64,000 nucleotides of DNA from Schistocephalus solidus (GCA_017591395.1 WEDG01003335.1:1-64000); one strand, 5' to 3'. Shown: positions 47,860 through 60,339, counted from the stretch's first letter. Numbers and translations are program-made. Notes: generated by a model not told the origin, from the sequence alone.

Positions 47860-50800
47860 GGTCAAGCTCCAGGGCACAATGGGGACAGTGGGTACGAAAA
47901 AACCATTTTCGAGCGTCTCTTTTAATAATTTTCGAAGACAGTTCGATATCGATGAGCACTACTAGTAAGTTCGCCTGCAAAAGGCAGGGACTTCTTACCT
48001 TTCTGGATTTTCGAATATACCAAAAGATGAATCTGAATCGACGAAACTCATAGCAAAAATTATCCCTAGATTCCAATAACCTCAAAACCAATAATTTTGT
48101 TTACAGAAAGGTAATTCAGGAGAATTTTTGATATCATTTATCACGATGAGCTCGATGTCGCCTTCGTCTTGAATGTAAGGCGCATTTTTGGCAGTCACTT
48201 CTGACCTACGTAATTTCATTCAACAGCCCTTTATGACACTAATAAAAAGTCCTCGTGAATCCAATTTTGGGATAAAACTTTCGAGAAAACACTTCCTGCT
48301 TTCCCCGAATTTTCAATATGTGGGCATGGAGTGGAATAAGAGTGAGTTGCTTGCTTACATGACTAGAAGCTAAATAATACAGCTCTGGGCTTAAAAACGA
48401 ATTCACTGGCATTTATGCACTACTTCGTAGTGGCCTTTTCTATAATAACCTAAAAATGACCAACCTCGCTTGTGCGAGGTACAAAGAAAAAGGAATCAAC
48501 ATAAGCACCGAGATGACAAGGTCCCTGACCCCGTTTGGTTGCTTTTCCGGCAACTGGTTCATTCTGTGCGCCGTATGTATATTGCAGTTGTCACGATATG
48601 CTGACCGCTGTATAAGCCTACAAATAGCAGCAGTTACGCAGAAAGTGTCTTTAATGCAGGACTGATCATTCACCTTTTCACGTAAAAATTAAAATTTTAA
48701 CATCCTGTGAGAGCCAAAAATCGGCTTCTGCAATCATAGAGTTCTCACCACAATTTATGTCAGCCGCATTTCAAAACCATTCGGACCACACAGATTAATC
48801 TTTCTTTTTACCATCGAAGACCTTTTTGTGCCACTGATCAGTCAAGTTAACAGGATCCTAGGCCCAACGAATTTGTTGTGCCTTTTAATACTTTATCCAT
48901 GCCAGAGTTCCCCAAAGCTTCTAATAAGTCAATAACTACGCAATCTTTATGATCATGTGAAGTGTAGTCTTTGGGAAATTCAGCGCCAGATCGCGCTTGC
49001 TGGTACGTGCTGTACTGCCTTGCTCACAATTTTTATTGCTTCTTCTTTCTTCTTCTTCTTTGATTCTTCTTCTTCTTCTCCCCCTACCTCTTCCGGTTCG
49101 TTCCTTCTCATAATGGCTTTCATGAAATGCACTATAATTATTCACCTGAACGTTTGCTCTTTGCAGGCGCCGTCTGCGCTCCATTCTACCATGACCCATT
49201 GTATACAAAGCCAAAATTTCGCTTCATCCAAGTACCGTCAGTTGTAATCCCTTAGGCATTCGTGAAATGCAAACAATAAATGGGGCAGTCATTCTCGGGA
49301 ACAGATCAACTGGTTAGTGCTAAGTGCGAACTTGGCGTCGCCTGATTGGTTGGTAGTGGCAGCCAAGTCAAGCCATACACAGCGTAATATTTAAAATGCG
49401 TTTCCTTCCCAGTCCAGAGGCAGAGAAAAGCCGATACATAGGGTGGCAATATAACTTAGCAGCAAAAATATTTTAGGCATTCTTATTACCTGATATTATA
49501 TTAAGCTATTTTTATTATGAGGACTGGTCAGCAGTAAAATCTTTTACTGTTTCCTCTATTGCAGTCTACTTTATCGGCGGCGTTTCGGTCAAAAGCAGTT
49601 TATTTATAGTTGTGAGACAGTATATATATAATCGCCGAGCTGGCAACTCGGAGCTTGTGCGCGCCAGCTTGTCCGAATAATAGTTAAGTACGCCTTTTAA
49701 TACCTTCCGGTTATCAGGCAGCAGGTAACTATCATGTCAATTTCTGTCCACTTTTGTGAGAGATAGAATCCAGAATGCCGCATCTCCTGCCAGGGAATTT
49801 TTCACCTAATGCTCATGCATTCTCAACATTTCCATATATTATGCCCATACAAAATAACCATTGATATTTCCTTTGTGAGGCCTCGTATCAATTATTTTAA
49901 GGCATTTTAAAACTGTACAAAGTTCATCCGGAAGAGAAGCAGTGGGGCAAAAATCAATAAAATTTATGTTCAAACAGCTATCTGGAGGGTTTAATGAGCC
50001 GATAGTTCTGCGCAAGTCCTAGGGCCTCATTAACCTTACTTATTTGGTTCATCGCAAATTTCCTTGGTGTTTGCAGGGATGTACAGCCATGTGAGTCTTA
50101 GGCTTCACCGTCGCCTTCAAAATAAGAATTTCGGTAAACGCCCATTGACAGAAAAAAAGCAGGAGAAAGGGAAGAATGAAAACTTTACCTTATTGTTTAT
50201 TCTTCAATAATTCCATTATTGTAATGGCCCTGAGATGCACAGTGTCGGCTTATTTAATGATGTTGGGTTTCTCCCTACTGCAAGGCTGAGCGTATTTAAA
50301 GGATGTCGAAAGCGTCAAGTTAAAAGACAAAACCAGTACGGTTCTATGCACACCGGAGAAACGCGATCAGACGTAAATAGTGTCTTGACGTGTCAGGGAC
50401 TTCGGAAATTCTTTTAAAGGTGAGTTCGCAAATAATATAAAAAGGCCACTGCCTTCAAATGCAAGATCACACCTAGTTTTTAATGAAGGCGTAAGTGGCA
50501 ACCTTTTAAATTTAGCCCAGTGAATGCAGAAATTGGTGGATGTAGTGGCAAAATTTGAATGAGGAGGTTTGGCCATCGCAACTAGAAGGTTTGTAAAATC
50601 AGAAGTTTTCCTAAGGTCATAAAGGTTTGCTGGTGTAGGGCTTCCTTTAGTTTGTTAACTTTAATTTCTTGAAGAAAAATCTTACTATCTAAATGAAATA
50701 TTCTGAGATTGGAAGATTTAATTTCGTAATCGTGTAGATTTTTATAATCATTTTTATAACAAACACAATTTTACCTTTAAATAACATTTTAAGACATTAT

Positions 50801-53800
50801 GCTCATGGCATTTAATTGTTGAATCTGTAGGAGATCAACGCTGATCTCTTTAAAGTCCGGGATAAACTGACAAAGTTATCAATGCTAGAGTATGCGACCA
50901 TAAGCATTTTTATCTTCATCCTTCACTTGTTGGGATCACTCTTTTCTGAATTGTTGGTGTCTTTCATATGTGTCCGGTGTAAGATGTGAAACGGACACTG
51001 AAAAAAAACGGAAAAGACGAGAAATTAATTTCCTTAAGATTATCAGTATGCTTCAAAACCAGGAAGCTTTAGTGCAGCTTTCAGCTCATTATACTGAGAA
51101 ATAATATTGCTTCAAAGTACACACCACACTCCCGCAGAACCAAAAGCTATTTTGCAGGTCTATGCGAATGTTAAATAATGGAAGGAAACTTGAAGCAGAA
51201 CAGACTCGATTTGTTTTAAGAAGATCATCAGTGATTTGTTACCATTTGAATTAAACTCTAAAATATTATGTGAGCAGCTGCATAATTCTAGATGATATCC
51301 ACTGATCAATTATAAAGCAATAAAAGGCGCGTGTTTTATGCGATCAGAAATATCCTCGCTTCTCCAGAAGTGAGTTTGTTTTTAGTTAAAAGATATAGGC
51401 GTTCTTTGAAACAACATACTGTCTTGAAACGAATACCATTAGATTTTCCAAATATTTTATTTCTGCCAACCTAACAATACTCTAAAAATCAAGCATTTGT
51501 TTCTTTCCTACCAACAGCTGGTTTGCCATTGAGATAATTTTCCCAAAATTCCGCATTTCTATGAAATCTCTGCTTTTATATGAGTTGATTCTTGCTGCTA
51601 ACACCAAAGCATAAGCAAACAAATTTCTCGAAAGAGAAAGACATATACTCTGATAATTTATACACATCAAAGTAAGTTGGGTCCAAGTATACGTCAATCA
51701 GACCTGTCAATATGTTCTATACCTTGGTTGACATTCACGGTGTGGCTCAGTATGTTTAATGAACTTGATGGACTCCATTTCACATTAATTTATTTTTAAA
51801 TTCGTGAGCCCTCCAAAGATTTACTTGTCATTCTTTTGTCCGTTTTGTAGTTCATATTCCGTTTCACCGCAGCGCTCTTTGGTGTATTTCCCTTTCTGAT
51901 GCAGTCATAATTGAACTCGTATGTACCATCTTAAGCGCCCAGCAATAAAGTAGTTAAATAGAATAAATCGAAGAACTGTTTATTGGTAACACAACAGACA
52001 CTATAAAATGACGAAGTTGAAGCTGGATACAGTGCCCGTCTTGCGGGAAATCTCAACGGTCTGAAAACCGTACAATGGGGAGGGTTGTGCTGGAGATTAC
52101 TAAAATGGAGGGACCGAACTTTTCAGCATCCACAACAATAAGACACCCATCAGTCCATCTTCACGAAACTCAAAATAGCCACCCTCATATACTCAAACAA
52201 GGAGAGATATTAAGTCCTGACGGGCCACTACATCTTATTTAAAGTAGATTTATCAGCTCTCCTCTGTGGCTTCACGTTAACCTATTCAGCGCATCTGCCA
52301 TGAAGCGAAACGTCCAGCTACATCTGGCAAGAACATTGTTTTTCAACGGTCCACAAGTCTTATTTGCTATTGTGCAGTTCTGTCCTCAGGGTAGCAGCGC
52401 TCACAGGATAGGGCTGTTCGTTAATGAAGCGGCTGCAAGAAGAGGAACGGGCGTTAAATGGGGTTGTATGGGTCCGCTTTAACGCTTTCACAGTAACTCG
52501 AATAAATCTATTAGGGAGTCTTTCATTTTTGTCGGTAAGTTGTCAATAATTGCTTGCTTCTGACTGAGACCGTATTCGAGAAATGGATGCTGGAATTTTA
52601 AGGAAAATGCGTCATATTTATACATCTTTGTCATTAGATTAGATAAGTGAAATTGACAATTCCGTGTTTTAAATGTCATTTCACATGGTGACTTTACAAT
52701 GTTTTTAATTTTAATTATGTAGTAAGAATTCAAAAAGTGACCTCAGGACTGTTTATATCAGGAATACAGGTAGCTTGCTTACTATTACGTGCTTAAAACT
52801 GGAGATGGTCTTGAATATATAAATATAAAACGCCTATCAGTTCCGAAAGAGTGTTTCTACAATTGAATTAAAAGCACAGGAAAAGGCTTTTCTGACTGAA
52901 ACCTCGGAAAATATTGAAGCATTTATTCTAGAGAAATTATTTTTCGGTCATTGATCACAAAATGCCAGCATTTATCCCAGGACGAAGGCGCTTATTTCGG
53001 TTGTCTGGTAATTGTGTTTCTTGTAAAACATTCAGGACTTACAGGAATTTCAGGCTTAATGAAACTGACATACACATGTGACCCAAAAATCTGCTATTCT
53101 TATACATATATTTTCGTAGGAAAGACTTTCAAAAAAGGGCTAAGGGACTTGCAAGTTATCTTGTGGCATGGGGTTCAATGCAACTCACCCACAGATTATC
53201 GTACAACAAACAGGCGTATATACTAAAGAAAGTTCTGACCACGATGGAGGAGACTGGAATAGCTATTTCTGACTTGTAAGAAGTCATTCGTTCACGTTTG
53301 CTGAGGATGTAACTACTGTATTAAAGCTTAAATTATTTAGATTACTTGTTCCTGAAAAAAAGAATAAAGATCAACAGGTTATATTATCTCAAACGCCCGA
53401 GTGGTGATCAACAAACTTTAGTTGAATTTAACTTCGAATATTACTGAACAGTTGGGATTAAAGATGCTTAGTTTATTATGTCAAAAGATTAAGTAATTGG
53501 GTTTGTTATATATGATAGAGCTAAGCAAAAACATAAACTTAAATTAGATAAGTTAAAGATCAGCATGCCAAGCATAAGTAGTAAATGTCTATTTCTCTCA
53601 AATCAAAGTGACCTATATGTTAAGCTATCTTAGGACTACTGAAATGGGAACAGTGCACCTATTCCTAAAGGAAGTAAGATTTCTGGTAGAAAGCACACTG
53701 TAAGAGGATTTCCAAACTTTTTGAGGAAAATTTAAAGCATTTTCTACTCCCTATTATGCTAAGATTAAACATGATGGGTATACTGTTTACAAAAGTAAAA

Positions 53801-54650
53801 AAGGGATCCTTGATCGAAGTGTGATATCTGGTAGGAGAACAACGAAAGCAACACTGTTCCAAAAACAAAGGAAACTATGGAGAGATAAATATTTATAAAT
53901 TTTGAATGGGGGAACAAACAATGGAAAAGAACAACCCGGGAATAAATCCGTGGAAAAATAGTTAACTGATAAGGATCATAGAATTCGTCGACGTCCATAA
54001 ATCAGCAACCAGATAAAAGGCTCTGAAGAATAAATGTGATTTGTCTGTGCTTGTAGCTTCAGCGATATAAACAAAGTTTCTTTAGCTAATCCTCCAATCT
54101 TAAAATAATCTTAAACCTTAGCAAAATTATCAGAATTAATACTCTTTGATTTATTGACGCATATTATTTTTTAAAGGATGTCTATCAGTTGCACATTGAT
54201 ATTTGGGACATAATAATTATTTCTCCTTTTAGAAACAAATTTTTGAATTCTTTAAGACTTTAAAGAAATTCACATTAAAGAGCCATTAACGTTTGTTTGC
54301 AGATTAAAATGATGTAATCCACAAGCTGAAAAATTCCTGAACTGGCAGGAGAAAGTTTGAAGAAAAATCGACAGTGATGAACCTAAGATACCGAATAATA
54401 ATTCAGCACCTTGAATTAAATTGCCGGGCTTACCAAAGAATCTCAAGAATCATGTCAGTTTTTCTAAGCTGTGAACCACTCATAGCAAATAACAATTTTC
54501 CGATTCAAGTATCATCAAATAAAAGTTTGTTATTTCTCCCCTCGTGGGATAAAAAGGAAATGAACTTAAACAACGTGCGCTCGTAAAATATGGAAATTAT
54601 CATGCCGGGTGGTATATGGCAGTTCGACCGTCGATATCAACGAGGTCCGC
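47860..54650. other. AT-rich stretch without a recognised gene
   Basis: No host protein or element protein is recognised. Frames of up to 96 codons at 48,936-49,247 on opposite strands are products of a CTT microsatellite. A GC-richer patch at 52,010-52,490 has the texture of an inserted repeat, with a 60-codon frame of no recognisable family. From 52,500 to 54,600 the sequence is very AT-rich and featureless. Confidence 0.4.
49037..49079 (+). repeat. (CTT)n imperfect microsatellite
   Basis: Run of CTT triplets (gcttcttctttcttcttctt, then gattcttcttcttcttct). It produces Phe/Ser-rich and Arg/Glu/Lys-rich pseudo-frames on the two strands. Confidence 0.85.
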
Positions 54651-54659
54651 CGTATGCTC

Positions 54660-56100
54660 CACACCAGGTGGTGCAGGGACGGTGACTTGAGCATGAATTA
54701 GTTTTAAGTGATAGTAGCCTTGCGCTGCAGCTACCGCACTCTCTCCTCCTCCCCCACCTGAGCCCGGTGTCAAGACAGAGTCAAGAAGACCGGAGATGGG
54801 GGAGGGCGTAGGTGGCTGGCGCGGCCGGAGCCGCCACTGGGCGTGCCACCACACCTGGCTCGGATCCCATGGAGTGGAAGTGTCATAAAGGCCATATTAA
54901 AAAGGAGCCATTGCAACCTGACTCTCAGTCCGCCAGTCAGCCACTCCACACAAAACACGCATTAGGCTGACCACGCGGTCCGAGATATCCCGTCAGTTGG
55001 CAACTTTCCATACCACGGCTTTTAGCGCATCGTGATAGATTCAAGCGCGTCAGATTGTTTAAAGTGAGGAAAATACGCTGAGCTCTCGACCTCACTCTCT
55101 CCCCCACCCCCACAATCAGAACACTGTCCGAGCCGGTCAGTTGTCTGATGCGGAAGCGGGCGCAGCTGCTGGTGACCTCGTCTACGTGTACTACGTACAC
55201 GACCTGGCTCCCCAAACACAAGCACCAGGAATTCACACAACAGGGGGTTGAACAGCTTACATCTCACATGTGTGAGATAGCCAGAGTTCACGTTAAGAAG
55301 GAGCCATCGCAGCCTGACTCTCAGACCACAAGTCAGCCACTCTACACAACACAAATTGGACTAACTGCGATGTCTGAGTGTAATTGTCAGTTGGCAACCT
55401 TCCAACCACGGTGATTAACGTTACCGCACACTCTTCTCCTTCCCCACCTGAGCCCGGTCTCACGACACAGGCAAGAAGACCGGAGATGAGAGAGGCCGCA
55501 GGTGGAAGGCGCGGCCGGAGCCGCCCCTGGGCGTACCATCACACCTGGCTCGGATCCCACAGAGTGGGAGTGCCATAAAGACCACATTAAGAAGGAGCTA
55601 TTGCAGCCTGACTCTCAGTCCGCCAGTCAGCCAACCCACGCAAAACACACATTGGGCTGACCACGCGGTCCGAGTTATCCCGTCAGTTGGCAACCTTCCA
55701 AGCCACGGCTTTTAGCGCACCGTGATAGTTTTAAGCGCGTCAGATTGTTTATAGTGAGGAACATGTGCTGAGCTGTCGACCTCACTCTCTCACCCACCCC
55801 CACCATCAGACACTGTCCGAGCCTGTAAGTTGCCTGATTTGGGAGTGGGCGCATTGGCTGACGGATCGGCGTACCCGTCTTCACGCGCCACAGCACGACC
55901 TGGCCCCCATAACGCACACACCAGGATTCAAAAATTCAGGGGATATAGAGTAGCCATCGCCGTCTGACTTCCAGTCCACTATTCAGCCACTCGACACACA
56001 CAGCACATACACTGAACCGACGGCGTGGTCTGGTGGAAGCGTCAGATTGGCAGGCTTCCCAGCCACAGTTTCTAGGAAACCGTGATATACTCTGGTAAAT
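54660..56100 (+). repeat. Tandem array of repeat family R, ~690-bp dimeric period
   Basis: Two successive copies of a ~690-bp unit. Identical landmarks recur exactly 690 bp apart: cctgagcccggt (54,757 and 55,447), cgtgatag (55,031 and 55,721), agct(c/g)tcgac (55,081 and 55,771), and cctgactctcagtccgccag (54,917 and 55,607). Each 690-bp unit is itself two related half-units, because the cctgactctcag motif also occurs in the second halves near 55,313 and, diverged, near 55,963 (spacings about 396, 294 and 356 bp). The last half-unit is more diverged and ends next to the LINE 3' end. The array is GC-rich. Overlapping open frames on both strands (CVEWLT-type peptides) recur with the period and are not taken as genes. 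It may be satellite-like DNA or the LINE's own repeated 3' region. Confidence 0.8.
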
Positions 56101-56160
56101 GGTGATTGTGAGGTTGTTGTCCATGTATTGGTGTAGGTAGTGTGCGCTGATGTAGCTTAG

Positions 56161-56181
56161 CCTCCGGTGGTTTACCGGAGG
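56161..56181 (-). other. Perfect 8-bp stem-loop overlapping the LINE stop codon
   Basis: cctccggt and accggagg pair perfectly around a 5-nt loop. On the minus strand the stop codon of the last LINE frame (taa, 56,172-56,174) lies in the loop and stem edge. A 3' hairpin could be the structure recognised by the element's own RT; that role is inference. Confidence 0.6.
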
Positions 56182-57195
56182 TTGTCGTGGAGGCGCATGT
56201 GTCCTAATAGGCCCATGCGGTGTGTAAATGTGCGGGAGCAGTGAGGGCAGTTGAGGCGGGCACGTCGACTGTATGTCGGAGCCCCAGGCACTGGTTCACC
56301 AGCCTCCGTGCGATGGATTCGCAGGTAACCAACCAGGCCAATGCGTGAGTTGAAGTTGCGGGCGCAGTGTGGGCAGGAGAAATCGGTAGCGGCTGGGGGG
56401 ATGTCATTCATGGTAGGGGGGGGTGGCAGTGGCGCTAAGAATGGCAGGAGCGGAGGGTGTGCATGGTGTATCGGTGATGTCGGCATTATGGTGAATTCCG
56501 CTGTCATGGATGCGCATGTGACCGAATAGGCCCATGCGATGAGTGAATGCGCGAGGACAGTGAGGGCAGTGGAGGCGACGATCTCTGCTGTGTGTTGGTG
56601 CTCCAGGCACTGGCTCACCGGTCTCTGAACGATGTATTCACAAGTGACCGACCAGGCCGATGCGTGAGGTGAATGTGCGGTCGCATTGAGTACAGCTTAG
56701 GAGAGATTCTCCATCGCTGATGGTGGTGGTGGCGGTAGTGAAGGCAAAAGCGGTGGTAGGTTGCGGTCGTGGGGGTAACAGGCGATGAGTAGATGGATGT
56801 GGTCTCTATGCTGGTGGGAGTAATGGAATTGAGGCCAGGAGTGAGGGTTGGGGAGTCAGAAGGAGGGTTGGCAGAATTTGAAGTTTAAATTGGAATTGTT
56901 GGATTGTTGGTGCATTGCATCCAAAGATGTCCAACCAGGCCAATTCGCGCGCGGAAGATGCGTTGATAGCGCGGGCATGTTGGCAGGGCCTGGGCATTGG
57001 CGGTGTTGGTCCGGGGCGCTGGTGACTTTCGTGCCGCTCTTTTGGCCTTGGCGGCGGCGATCCGTTTGGCCTCATAGATTGCTGAACGAGTCTTCACTGA
57101 TATTCTCCATGCCGGTCTATCCTGAGCGAGGTCCTCCAGGTCGCCGAGTTGATTTGCCGTTGCTTCAGCGATTTCTTCAAAGTGTCCTTGTAGCG
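56172..57195 (-). pseudogene. LINE C-terminal extension with duplicated C2H2 finger modules
   Basis: After a stop at 57,196 and a frameshift, the reading continues on the minus strand through a basic stretch (EAKRIAAAKAKRAARK) into a first finger-like unit, CPRYQRIFRARIGLVGHL, where the second zinc Cys has become Tyr. After a Pro/Thr/Ser-rich linker come two repeats of a two-finger module. Each holds one finger with the SRIGLVG(H/Y)LRIH helix and a second finger with CPHC..(A/T)FTHRMGLLGHMR-type helix, joined by EPVPGAPT(H/Y)SR. The last module (56,404-56,172) is intact. The repeated helix sequences suggest a tandem duplication and sequence-specific or template-RNA binding, perhaps for targeting (inference). 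Confidence 0.85.
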
Positions 57196-59257
57196 TCATT
57201 TTTGACCTCCCTGCCGGCGAGAACCCGTAGCGACATCTCCGTAGAAAAGTCGTTTGGGTAGTCGCTCGTCGTCCATTCTTACCAGGTGGCCGCTCCATCG
57301 CAGTTGCACTTGCCTCAGCATGGCATGGATGCTGAGGATTCCGATCCGCTCCAGGACTTCCGTGTCCGGGATCCTGTTTTGCCATCTCAGCTTCAGTATT
57401 CTGCGGAGGCAGCTGAGATGAAAGTGATTCAGCTTCCTGGCTTGGTTCGAGTAGACGGTCCAGGTTTCCGCTCCGTAAAGGAGTGTCGTCAAAATGACGG
57501 CCTTGTACATCTTTAGGTTGGTGTTCAGGTGAATACCGTGGCGATTCCACACGGAGGCCTGCAGCCGGCCGAAGGCCTGACTAGCTTTGGAGATCCGTTG
57601 GGCAACCTCGTCATCGATTCTCGTGTTGCGCGACATCGTGCTTTCTAGATAAGCGAAGGTTTCCACGTTTTTGTGTTGAGCACCGTTGATATTTATTCGA
57701 GGAGCATTGTATTCCACGCTGGGTGGCGGCTGGTGCATGACAACTGTTTTGGCTGTTCTGATTGTTAATCCAAAATCGGCGCAGCCTTTGGCGAAGAGGT
57801 CCATACTCCTTTGCATGTCCTCCTCCGTCATGGTGTTAAGGGCGCAGTCGTCCGTGAAGAGCAAGTCATGGACTGTAGTCGTAGACACGCGCGTTGGAGC
57901 CTGCATACGCCGACTGTTGAGAAGGTGCCCGTCAGTTCTGTAGACGATGCGGATACCAGGCTGCTTATCACGGTAGGCGTCCATCAGCATAACCGAGAAC
58001 ATGAGACTGAAGAGGTTGGGGGCCAGTACGCAGCCCTGCTTCACTCCGTTGGTCACTGCGAATGCTTCGGATACCGCCTCGTTGTCAGTGACGCGCGCCG
58101 TCATCCCGTCATGAAGCTGACGCACCATGTGCGTGAACCGCTCAGGACAGCCGATATTTCTGCATTACTTTTCACAGTCCGTCACGATTCACCGTGTCAA
58201 AGGCTTTCGTTAGATCCACGAAGGTAGTGTATAGGTGAGTTCGCATCTCCTGACACTTCTCTTGTTGCTGGCGGGCGGCAAAGATCATATTGGTTGTTCC
58301 GCGGTGTTGCCGGAAGCCACATTGGCTTTCCGGTAGCAGACCCTGCTCAAGGTGACCGTTCAGACGATTGAGAAGGATACGGGCGAAGATCTTCCCGGCG
58401 ATGTTGAGCAACGAGATGCCTCTGTGATTATCACAGAGTTGACGGTTCCCCTTCCGTTTTTAGAGATGGACGATGGTCGCATCTTTGAAATCCTGAGGAA
58501 CTTGTCCTTGGCGCCACATCTCCTGGAAGAGTGTTATGAGTTCTGCCATCAGCCGGGGCCCACCGTGCTTGTAGACTTCCGGTGGGATTTCGTCGGATCC
58601 CTGTGCTTTACCACTGGAAATCTGCTGCACGGCCCAGATGGTTTCTGTTAGGGAAGGCGGCAGATCCAGGTCATTGTTCGTGTCCACTTGAGGGAACCGG
58701 TAAATGGCGGAATCGGAGATGGCTGATGAGCAATTAAGGACATTTCTGAAGTGCTCAGCCCAGCGCTTCAGAATTTGCGATTTCTCTGTCAGCAGTGTTG
58801 TGCCGTCAGAGCTGAGCAGCGGTGCGGACCCCTTGATACACGGGCCGTAGATGGCCTTGATGGCTTTGAAAAAGTCTTTCATTTCATTGCGGTCCGCATA
58901 CCCCTGGATTTCCTCAGCCTTTCGGATCATCCAGACATCCTGCATCGCACGCAGCCGTTGTTGTACAAGGCGCCGGCATCTGAAGAATGCTGCTTTGGTG
59001 GCGTCAGTCCGAAGGTCCATGTAGGCTTTGTGTAGTCTATTCTTCTCCGCGAGTAAGTTGCTGATGTCGGCGTCATTGTCGTCAAACCAGTCCTGGTGTC
59101 GACGGCGTGCGCGTCCGAGGACATCGAGGGCGGTGGACTGGATGACATTTCGCAGTTCACACCATCGTGTCTCTACGGTAGCGTTATAATCTGGAGCATG
59201 CACATCCTCCAGTTTCTCGGTTATTTGGTTGCTGAAATCAAAACAGTGAGCAGGCAA
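57196..59257 (-). pseudogene. LINE reverse transcriptase domain, broken
   Basis: From 59,257 to 58,460 an intact 265-codon frame covers the linker and RT N-terminus (NEMKDFFKAIKAIYG, then GSDEIPPEVYKHGG). A TAA replaces a sense codon, and the same frame resumes with KRKGNRQLCDNHRGISLLN and LYTTFVDLTKAFDTVN (palm motif A), then stops at 58,172. A frameshift precedes the 310-codon frame 58,128-57,196, which has [10 protein letters not shown] (motif B) and the active-site box LLFTDDCAL at residues 89-97. The usual FADD alanine is Thr, but both Asp are kept. It then has [10 protein letters not shown] and the WSGHLVRM region. The domain order and the FxDD box support an RTE-like or related clade. 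It synthesises cDNA at the target site in active relatives. Confidence 0.9.
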
Positions 59258-59259
59258 AT

Positions 59260-60112
59260 TTAAAAAAGAGTATTTAACTTACATGACGGTCTCTTACCTT
59301 TGGGCCTTCGTCGGGGTTGCAGTCGGAGCCTCATCTGGGAGATGACGAGGCGGTGATCTGTCCAACCATCGGCATCGCGGATCGCCTTGGTTACCAGCAC
59401 GTCCTGTCGATCTCGCCTCCGGACGAGAACATAGTCCAGCAGATGCCCGCGCCGCGACCGAGGGTGCAGCAACGTGGCCTTCTGCCACGTCGGAAAGCGA
59501 AGAAGGTGTTGGTCAGTAGGAGACGGTGTTCCGCACTCGTGTGCAGAAGAAGGTGGCCGTTATCGTTGCAGCTACCGAGACCATGGGGACCCAGCACTCC
59601 CTGCCAGGCAGCGTGGTCCGTCCCGACGCGGGCATTGATGTCACCAAGGACAATTAACTTGTCCGCTTTCGGCACAGTCGCCAGCAAGGCGTGCAGGTCC
59701 TCGTAGAATTTTTTTCCTTCGTCGCATCAGAGCTCGTCATTGGGGGACCGTAGGTGCTGATGATGGTGGCGAACTGGTCTCCCCGAAGAGGCAGGCGGAG
59801 GCTCATCAGGCGATCATTGATACCCTGCAGCAGACATGGCAGACGTCCCACAATGTCGTTCCGGATGGCAAAGGCAACGCCAGCGTCGCGTCGCTCTGCC
59901 TTTGGCCGGCCGCTCCAGAAGAAGGTGTAGCCGGCAACCACGTCCTCCAGCTGACCCTGCTCCGAGAATCGGGTCTCGCTGAGAGCAGCTATGTTGACCT
60001 TGTAGCGCGTCGATTCCCGAGCAACTAGCGCCGTCCTTCGTTCCGGCCGGTTGCTTTTAGTATTGTCTAAAAGGGAACGAATATTCCAGGCTGCTAGTGT
60101 GAGTGGACTCAC
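59260..60112 (-). pseudogene. LINE APE-type endonuclease domain, frameshifted
   Basis: The domain begins with [12 protein letters not shown] (the asparagine motif), then [12 protein letters not shown] (catalytic Glu), then [13 protein letters not shown]. After a frameshift at a T7 run (about 59,707-59,713) it continues with [20 protein letters not shown]. After a second shift near 59,490 it ends with LLDYVLVRR and WTDHRLVISQMR, the Asp-His signature. All expected active-site motifs of apurinic-endonuclease-like LINE nucleases are therefore present but spread over three frames. Such enzymes nick target DNA to prime reverse transcription. Confidence 0.85.
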
Positions 60113-60333
60113 CCGAGCAGCCTGGATAGTATGGCGAGGGGGATGGGGCCGGGGGTATTGTTGTTTATTTTAGTTTTACGACCGCGTATTTTGCGATCTG
60201 CGAGCCACGACCGGCTACAGAAGATGTGATACCCAGCATTTTTTAGGGCACCTTTTCTAGCCCCTTCCTCCGCGAGGAGGCAAGCAGTGCTGTCCCTAAA
60301 TAGGGCTGCTCGGACATCCCTTACGGCTGCCAA
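60109..60333 (-). CDS. Short N-terminal frame of the LINE
   Basis: A 74-codon frame starting with ATG ([19 protein letters not shown], then a basic part [11 protein letters not shown]) that ends in TGA overlapping the start of the endonuclease frame (60,112). The two frames overlap by a few bases around ctgctcgggtgagtcc. Either this is a separate small ORF1 with a stop/restart overlap, or a -1/+1 frameshift has split a single N-terminus. It shows no known nucleic-acid-binding motif. Confidence 0.5.
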   Translation of the reverse strand: MAAVRDVRAALFRDSTACLLAEEGARKGALKNAGYHIFCSRSWLADRKIRGRKTKINNNTPGPIPLAILSRLLG

Positions 60334-60339
60334 ACTCCA

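Noticed and set aside
48936..49247. Overlapping 92- and 96-codon frames on opposite strands
   Set aside because: Both are created by the CTT microsatellite and its flanks; no domain.
54600..55953. Many 60-110-codon frames on both strands with CVEWLT-like peptides
   Set aside because: They recur with the 690-bp repeat period and overlap on both strands, so they follow the GC-rich repeat rather than genes.
56848..59706. Plus-strand frames of up to 138 codons across the LINE
   Set aside because: Antisense shadows of the LINE coding sequence in a GC-rich segment; the minus strand carries the known domains.
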